Positions 59,842 to 64,000 of a stretch of 64,000 bases of DNA are shown here, piece after piece. Source of the stretch: Streptomyces griseomycini (GTDB lineage Bacteria; Actinomycetota; Actinomycetes; Streptomycetales; Streptomycetaceae); the NCBI RefSeq assembly GCF_014203535.1, contig NZ_JACHJI010000003.1, forward strand, positions 620,183 to 684,182. Direction: 5' to 3'. Each line of letters begins with the position of its first letter. Positions within the stretch are counted from its first letter, which is position 1. A model generated the notes under the pieces. That model was given only the letters and a program-made list of their open reading frames with translations. It was not told the origin of the DNA and made no database searches. The translations under genes were made by a program, and so were the position numbers.

Positions 59842-60623
59842 GCACCCCCCACCCGGCGACGGTCACACCGGCTCCGACCGGTGCCCTGAACCTCTCCCGC
59901 ACCACCGCCACCGCGGCCCGGGTCCTGCGCCAGCTCCGCCACGACCCGCGCACCGTCGCGCTGATGCTGCTCGTCCCCTGCCTGATGCTGCTGCTGCTCC
60001 GCTACGTCTTCGACGGCAGCCCGCGCACCTTCGACAACATCGGCGCATCACTCCTGGGGATCTTCCCCCTGATCACGATGTTCCTGGTCACCTCGATCGC
60101 CACCCTGCGCGAACGCACCTCCGGCACCCTCGAACGCCTCCTCGCCATGCCCCTCGGCAAGGGCGACCTGATCGCCGGCTACGCCCTCGCCTTCGGCGCC
60201 CTCGCGATCGTCCAGTCCACCCTCGCCACGGGCCTCGCCGTCTGGTTCCTGGGCCTCGACGTCACCGGCAGCCCCTGGCTGCTCCTCCTGGTGGCCCTGC
60301 TCGACGCCCTCCTCGGCACCGCCCTCGGCCTGTTCGTCTCGGCCTTCGCGGCCTCGGAGTTCCAGGCGGTCCAGTTCATGCCGGCGGTGATCTTCCCCCA
60401 GCTCCTCCTCTGCGGCCTGTTCACCCCGCGCGACGCCATGCACCCGGTCCTCGAGGGCGTCTCCGACGTCCTCCCCATGTCCTACGCCGTGGACGGCATG
60501 AACGAGGTCCTCAGGCACACCGACATGACCGCCGCCTTCGTCCGCGACGTCCTGATCGTCGCCGGCTGCGCCCTGCTCGTCCTCGGCCTCGGCGCCGCCA
60601 CCCTGCGCCGCAGGACGGCGTGA
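59838..60623 (+). CDS. ABC-2 type permease
   Basis: 261 residues with six membrane helices (for example TVALMLLVPCLMLLLLRYVF and FPLITMFLVTSIATLRERTS). The ABC-2 motif is RERTSGTLERLLAMPLGKGD. It overlaps the ATPase gene by ATGA, so the pair forms one DrrA/DrrB-like exporter. The substrate is unknown; the upstream methyltransferase may act on the same compound, by inference. Confidence 0.94.
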   Translation: MSTPHPATVTPAPTGALNLSRTTATAARVLRQLRHDPRTVALMLLVPCLMLLLLRYVFDGSPRTFDNIGASLLGIFPLITMFLVTSIATLRERTSGTLERLLAMPLGKGDLIAGYALAFGALAIVQSTLATGLAVWFLGLDVTGSPWLLLLVALLDALLGTALGLFVSAFAASEFQAVQFMPAVIFPQLLLCGLFTPRDAMHPVLEGVSDVLPMSYAVDGMNEVLRHTDMTAAFVRDVLIVAGCALLVLGLGAATLRRRTA

Positions 60624-60728
60624 CCGGCCCCCGCCTCCCGTCCCGCCCACCGGACACGACCCCGTCCCCACGCCCCCGGGTGCGAGGATGAACCAGGACG
60701 ACGCACACCCCGGAGGGCACCCCCAGCC

Positions 60729-61541
60729 ATGACCCAGAAAGTCGCAGTCCTCGGCACCGGCAAGATCGGCGAAGCCCTGCTCAGCGGAATGATCCGCGCC
60801 GGCTGGGCCCCCGCCGACCTCCTGGTCACCGCCCGCCGCCGGGAACGGGCCGAAGAACTCCGCACCCGCTACGGAGTCACCCCGGTCTCCAACCAGGAAG
60901 CCGCCAAGACCGCCGACACCCTGATCCTCACGGTCAAACCGCAGGACATGGGCGCCCTCCTCGACGAACTCGCCCCGCACGTACCCGCCGACCGCCTGGT
61001 CATCAGCGGCGCCGCCGGCATCCCGACCGCCTTCTTCGAGGACCGCCTCGCCGCCGGTACCCCCGTGGTCCGCGTCATGACCAACACCCCCGCCCTCGTC
61101 GACGAGGCCATGTCGGTCATCTCCGCCGGCAGCCACGCCACCGCCGACCACCTCGCCCACGCCGAGGAGATCTTCGGAGCCGTCGGCAAGACCCTCCGCG
61201 TCCCCGAGTCCCAGCAGGACGCCTGCACCGCCCTCTCCGGCTCCGGCCCGGCGTACTTCTTCTACCTGGTCGAAGCCATGACCGACGCCGGCATCCTGCT
61301 CGGTCTGCCCCGCGACAAGGCCCACGACCTGATCGTCCAGTCCGCGATCGGTGCCGCCACCATGCTCCGCGACAGCGGCGAACACCCGGTGAAGCTCCGC
61401 GAGAACGTCACCTCCCCCGCCGGCACCACCATCAGCGCCATCCGCGAACTCGAGAACCACGGCGTACGAGCGGCCCTCATCGCCGCCCTGGAAGCCGCCC
61501 GCGACCGCAGCCGCGAACTGGCCACCGGCACCAAGGACTGA
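60729..61541 (+). CDS. proC: Pyrroline-5-carboxylate reductase
   Basis: 270 residues. It reduces pyrroline-5-carboxylate to proline. The N-terminal NAD(P) motif is VAVLGTGKIGEALLSGMIRA; SGSGPAYFFYLVEAMTDAGI and VTSPAGTTISAIRELENHGV are the ProC signatures. ATG 60729 follows a GGAGGG site. It is convergent with the cysteine hydrolase gene. No proA or proB is in the window. Confidence 0.97.
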   Translation: MTQKVAVLGTGKIGEALLSGMIRAGWAPADLLVTARRRERAEELRTRYGVTPVSNQEAAKTADTLILTVKPQDMGALLDELAPHVPADRLVISGAAGIPTAFFEDRLAAGTPVVRVMTNTPALVDEAMSVISAGSHATADHLAHAEEIFGAVGKTLRVPESQQDACTALSGSGPAYFFYLVEAMTDAGILLGLPRDKAHDLIVQSAIGAATMLRDSGEHPVKLRENVTSPAGTTISAIRELENHGVRAALIAALEAARDRSRELATGTKD

Positions 61542-61565
61542 CCGAACCGGCCCGCCCGGGGGCGG

Positions 61566-62162
61566 TCACACCACCGCGTCCAGCACCTCCTTCGTGGTCA
61601 CCACACGCGCGAAGCCGTCCCCGTGCAGGGACACCGCCGACGCCTGCGCCAGCTCGTCCGCACTGCGCCACCAGCCGAACGGCCCCTCCACGTCGAAGGT
61701 GTACGTCGCGTCGTACGCCACCACCACGTCGTACCCCAGGTTCCCGCCCATCCGGGCCGTCGTCTCCACGCACATGTTGGTCTGGATCCCGGTCAGCACG
61801 ATCTGGGAGATCCCCGCGCCCCTCAGCCAGGCGTCGAGATCGGGCGAACCGTAGAACGCCGAGTTCACGCTCTTCGTCACCAGCAGCTCCGCCCCCGCGC
61901 CCCCCTTCCCGCGCCGCGCCTCCACGTACTCCTTGAACTCGTTGCCCTCCTGCCCCGGCCGCAACGGCGACTCCGGATTGACCGAGTCGTGCCGCACGAA
62001 CACGACCGGTCGGCCCGACGTCTGCCACGCGTCGAGGAGCGAGGCGATGTTGTCGTCCGCCCCGGGGTTGTTCCGCGGCCCCCAGAACGCGAGGTCCTCG
62101 AAGCCCTTCTGCACGTCGACGACCACCAGCGCCGCGTTGTCAGCGATCTCTGCGATGTCCAT
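61566..62162 (-). CDS. Isochorismatase-family cysteine hydrolase
   Basis: 198 residues. The catalytic triad is visible: Asp in ALVVVDVQKGF, Lys in ELLVTKSVNSAF, Cys in VLTGIQTNMCVETTARMGG. These enzymes hydrolyse amides such as nicotinamide or isochorismate-like substrates; the exact substrate is unknown. ATG 62162 (MDIAEIADN) is preferred over an in-frame upstream ATG that would add a non-conserved Cys/Gly tail. It is 143 bp downstream of trpS on the same strand. Confidence 0.9.
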   Translation of the reverse strand: MDIAEIADNAALVVVDVQKGFEDLAFWGPRNNPGADDNIASLLDAWQTSGRPVVFVRHDSVNPESPLRPGQEGNEFKEYVEARRGKGGAGAELLVTKSVNSAFYGSPDLDAWLRGAGISQIVLTGIQTNMCVETTARMGGNLGYDVVVAYDATYTFDVEGPFGWWRSADELAQASAVSLHGDGFARVVTTKEVLDAVV

Positions 62163-62305
62163 GTCCCTGATCGTGGCGCCCCGCTGCCCCGCACCCCAGG
62201 GGCACAAAGGTCAGTGATCGAGGATTTACTGCCACGGAGCCGGCCTCGGCGGCGAGGGCACGATGCGTCGACACACCGCAACGCGCCCCGCCGTCGGCCC
62301 CGCGC

Positions 62306-63340
62306 CTACCGGGCGGCGTTCAGCGCGGGAGCCCCGGTCTCCACGTCCGCCGGCAACAGCCCGATCGCCCGGTACGCCGCATCCACGGTCGGCCGGGCCA
62401 TGGCCCGCGCCCGCTCCGCACCATCCCGCAGCACCCCCTCCACGTAGCCAGGATCCGCGCACAACTCCTTGTGCCTCTCCTGCACGGGCCTCAGGACCTC
62501 GACCACGGCCTCCGCGGTGTCCCTCTTCAAAGCGCCGTACGACTCATATACACCGCCCAACGCCTCCGGGTTCCCACCCGAGCACGCCGCGAGGATCTCC
62601 AGCAGATTGGCCACCCCCGGCCGGGACTCCCGGTCGTACACGACGTCCCGCCCGCTGTCGGTCACCGCCCGCATGACCTTCCTCCGCACCACGTCCGGCT
62701 CGTCCAGCAGGTAGACGATCCCCGGCCCCGTGTCGTCGCTCTTGCCCATCTTCGACGCCGGGTCCTGCAGGTTCATCACCCGCGCCGCCACCGTCGGACG
62801 CGTGGCCCGCGGCACCACGAACGTGTGCCCGTACCGCTGGTTGAACCGCACCGCGAGATCCCGCGTCAGCTCCACGTGCTGCACCTGGTCGTCCCCGACC
62901 GGCACCTCGTCGGCCCCGTACGCCAGGATGTCCGCCGCCATCAGCACCGGGTACGTCAGCAGCGACAGCCGCACGCTGCCACCCCGCCGCTGCTCCCGGG
63001 CGGCCTTCTCCTTGTACTGGATCATCCGCCGCATCTCGCCGTCCGTGGCCACGCACTCGAGCAGATACGACAGCCGCGCGTGCTCGTCCACGTGGCTCTG
63101 CACGAACACCGTGCACAGCCGCGGATCCAGCCCGGCCGCCAGCAGCAGCGTCGCCGCCTGCCGGCTCAGCCTGCGCACCCGCGCGGGATCGTGGTCCACG
63201 GTCAGCGCGTGCAGGTCGACGATGCAGAACAGCGCCTCCGCCCGGTGCTGGTCGACGGCGACCCACTGCCGCATGGCCCCCAGGTAGTTCCCCAGCGTCA
63301 GGTGCCCGGTCGGCTTGATCCCGCTGAAGACCCGTGTCAT
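62306..63340 (-). CDS. trpS: Tryptophanyl-tRNA synthetase (likely the auxiliary, attenuation-controlled copy)
   Basis: 344 residues, class I synthetase. The HIGH-type motif is KPTGHLTLGNYLGAM, and ASKMGKS is the KMSKS loop. It charges tRNA-Trp. Streptomyces often has two copies; the one in this gene position (trpRS1 in S. coelicolor, recalled) resists indolmycin and is controlled by leader-peptide attenuation. The leader found just upstream here (Trp-Trp peptide plus terminator) fits that copy. AGGAGA before ATG 63340 is the ribosome-binding site. The gene reads toward the window start. Confidence 0.95.
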   Translation of the reverse strand: MTRVFSGIKPTGHLTLGNYLGAMRQWVAVDQHRAEALFCIVDLHALTVDHDPARVRRLSRQAATLLLAAGLDPRLCTVFVQSHVDEHARLSYLLECVATDGEMRRMIQYKEKAAREQRRGGSVRLSLLTYPVLMAADILAYGADEVPVGDDQVQHVELTRDLAVRFNQRYGHTFVVPRATRPTVAARVMNLQDPASKMGKSDDTGPGIVYLLDEPDVVRRKVMRAVTDSGRDVVYDRESRPGVANLLEILAACSGGNPEALGGVYESYGALKRDTAEAVVEVLRPVQERHKELCADPGYVEGVLRDGAERARAMARPTVDAAYRAIGLLPADVETGAPALNAAR

Positions 63341-63403
63341 CTCTTCTCCGTCTCCTGGTCGAGGCCGCCGTCCCGGTCGGCCGCCCCTCGGAGTCCCGGA
63401 GGA

Positions 63404-63436
63404 GAAAACAAGAGCGGCCGCCGAGGCGGCGGCCGC
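63404..63436 (-). terminator. Intrinsic terminator in the trpS leader
   Basis: On the minus strand a perfect 10-bp GC stem (63436-63427 with 63423-63414, 3-base loop) is followed by TCTTGTTTTC. It lies between the leader peptide and trpS, so it acts as an attenuator rather than a gene end. Confidence 0.85.
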
Positions 63437-63451
63437 TGAGTGCATACGTAA

Positions 63452-63472
63452 GGCGGCCGCCGTCAGGCGGCC
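63452..63472 (-). promoter_or_regulatory. Alternative leader hairpin (pause/antiterminator region)
   Basis: Arms 63455-63461 and 63466-63472 form a 7-bp stem over the leader stop codon. The self-complementary segment 63452-63461 can instead pair with the upstream arm of the terminator (63427-63436). A ribosome stalled at the Trp codons would free that segment and so prevent termination. Confidence 0.65.
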
Positions 63473-63504
63473 CACCAGAACTGGCAGTACGTACGCGTCG
63501 TCAT
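63463..63504 (-). CDS. trpS leader peptide with tandem Trp codons
   Basis: A 13-residue frame, MTTRTYCQFWWAA, with two consecutive TGG codons at 63477-63472 and a TGA that overlaps the first leader hairpin. Low charged tRNA-Trp should stall the ribosome there and let transcription continue into trpS. A TACTCT -10-like hexamer (63517-63512) eight bases upstream suggests the leader mRNA starts at or near this ATG. Confidence 0.85.
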   Translation of the reverse strand: MTTRTYCQFWWAA

Positions 63505-63545
63505 GCGGACCAGAGTAGCCCTCCGGGGTGGGACGAGGGCGAGGG

Positions 63546-63574
63546 TTGACACAGCCCGACCGGATCCGTAGTGT
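63546..63574 (+). promoter_or_regulatory. Near-consensus promoter reading toward the rRNA operon
   Basis: TTGACA (63546-63551) and TAGTGT (63569-63574) with exactly 17 bp between match the housekeeping (HrdB) consensus. It is the first of several promoters of the downstream rRNA operon and lies only ~40 bp from the divergent trpS leader. Confidence 0.7.
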
Positions 63575-64000
63575 TCTCCGGGTTGCCCGACGTGAGCGCC
63601 GACTCCGGTCGGTCCCCGGGCAACCATTCCGCACCACCACCATTACTCGACAACAGTCGTATGTCTGCCGTCGTTTCATTGGCATGCGTATTTGCGAAAT
63701 GAGGAATCCGTGCCCGAAAGGGCGTCGGCCCCCGATTAGCTCGGGGGCAGGGAATCCGCTAAAGTCTCACTCGTCGGAACGGCCCAACGGCCGGGAAGGC
63801 ACCCCCCTCTGACGGGGAGTCAGGCCCGAAAGGATCTGATAGAGTCGGAACCGCCGGAAAGGGAAACGCGGAAGCGGGAACCTGGAAAGCACCGAGGAAA
63901 TCGGATCGGAAAGATCTGATAGAGTCGGAAACACCGAAGGGAAGCGCCCGGAGGAAAGCCCGAGAGGGTGAGTACGAAGGAAGCGTCCGTTCCTTGAGAA
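63575..64000 (+). other. Leader/multi-promoter region of an rRNA operon (16S lies beyond the window)
   Basis: The sequence ends with the conserved Streptomyces pre-16S leader (GGAAGCGTCCGTTCCTTGAG at 63979-63998), which precedes 16S rRNA by a short distance. TTAGCT (63736-63741) and TAAAGT (63760-63765), 18 bp apart, form a second promoter; its -35 box lies on a GCCCCCGA/TCGGGGGC hairpin (63728-63748). Two 18-bp direct repeats, GATCTGATAGAGTCGGAA (63833-63850, 63913-63930), 80 bp apart, each carry an extended -10 (TGATAGAGT). No protein gene is supported here. Confidence 0.85.

Noticed and set aside
63833..63930. 18-bp direct repeats as a CRISPR-like or attachment-site pair
   Set aside because: There are only two copies 80 bp apart within a recognisable rRNA leader, each carrying a -10 element; they are tandem promoters.

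Overview
The window is Streptomyces chromosome. It has very high GC with strong G/C third-position bias, GTG and TTG starts, ATGA/GTGA-coupled genes, and Streptomyces-type content: Lsr2, ClpC, a SigE-CseABC envelope-stress operon, DisA-RadA, Cys-tagged NadC and a leader-controlled TrpRS. Gene order matches, from memory and not by database search, the conserved core of S. coelicolor around SCO3334-SCO3397. No CRISPR array, insertion sequence, integrase or tRNA gene was seen.

Left part (1-20.4 kb): a 3'-truncated LysX/MprF-like membrane protein; a coiled-coil membrane protein; two PH-domain (YdbS/YdbT-type) membrane proteins divergent from an orphan NuoD; a MidA/NDUFAF7-type methyltransferase convergent with that nuoD; a NarL-type two-component pair; a decayed P-loop pseudogene; an ArsR regulator; a threonine-aldolase-like enzyme; then the cofactor operon DUF2520-panC-nadB-nadC-coaX (pantothenate/CoA and NAD). 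A hypothetical gene, a 58-residue membrane protein closed by a clear terminator, a BlaI-type regulator and a GNAT acetyltransferase follow.

Middle (20.4-36.4 kb): lsr2, an SCO3374-like gene, clpC with a match to the ClgR operator, and a large NLR-like NACHT-LRR protein that is the best immunity candidate. Next come an acid phosphatase, an M23 peptidase, a TetR/MFS efflux pair with a clear operator, an AraC-type regulator, a VOC protein, and sigE-cseA-cseB-cseC on the minus strand.

Right part (36.4-63.3 kb): mutY; a two-component pair whose kinase carries an extra C-terminal extracytoplasmic domain; a PAP2 phosphatase; disA and radA (c-di-AMP, DNA repair); a sigma-like/zinc-finger/TM/BACON fusion; a Cys-rich protein; Ppx/GppA; an isomerase-TetR pair; ilvD; a Ser/Thr kinase with PQQ-like repeats; an SH3 protein; a WYL-regulated MFS pump; a methyltransferase; an ABC exporter with an unusual start-codon hairpin; proC; a cysteine hydrolase; and trpS, behind a 13-residue leader peptide with tandem Trp codons and a terminator.

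The last ~450 bases are the promoter/leader region of an rRNA operon reading rightward. The window ends before 16S rRNA. A recurring theme is in-frame 9-bp tandem repeats in coding sequence, including one that places five start codons in a row at the head of cseC.
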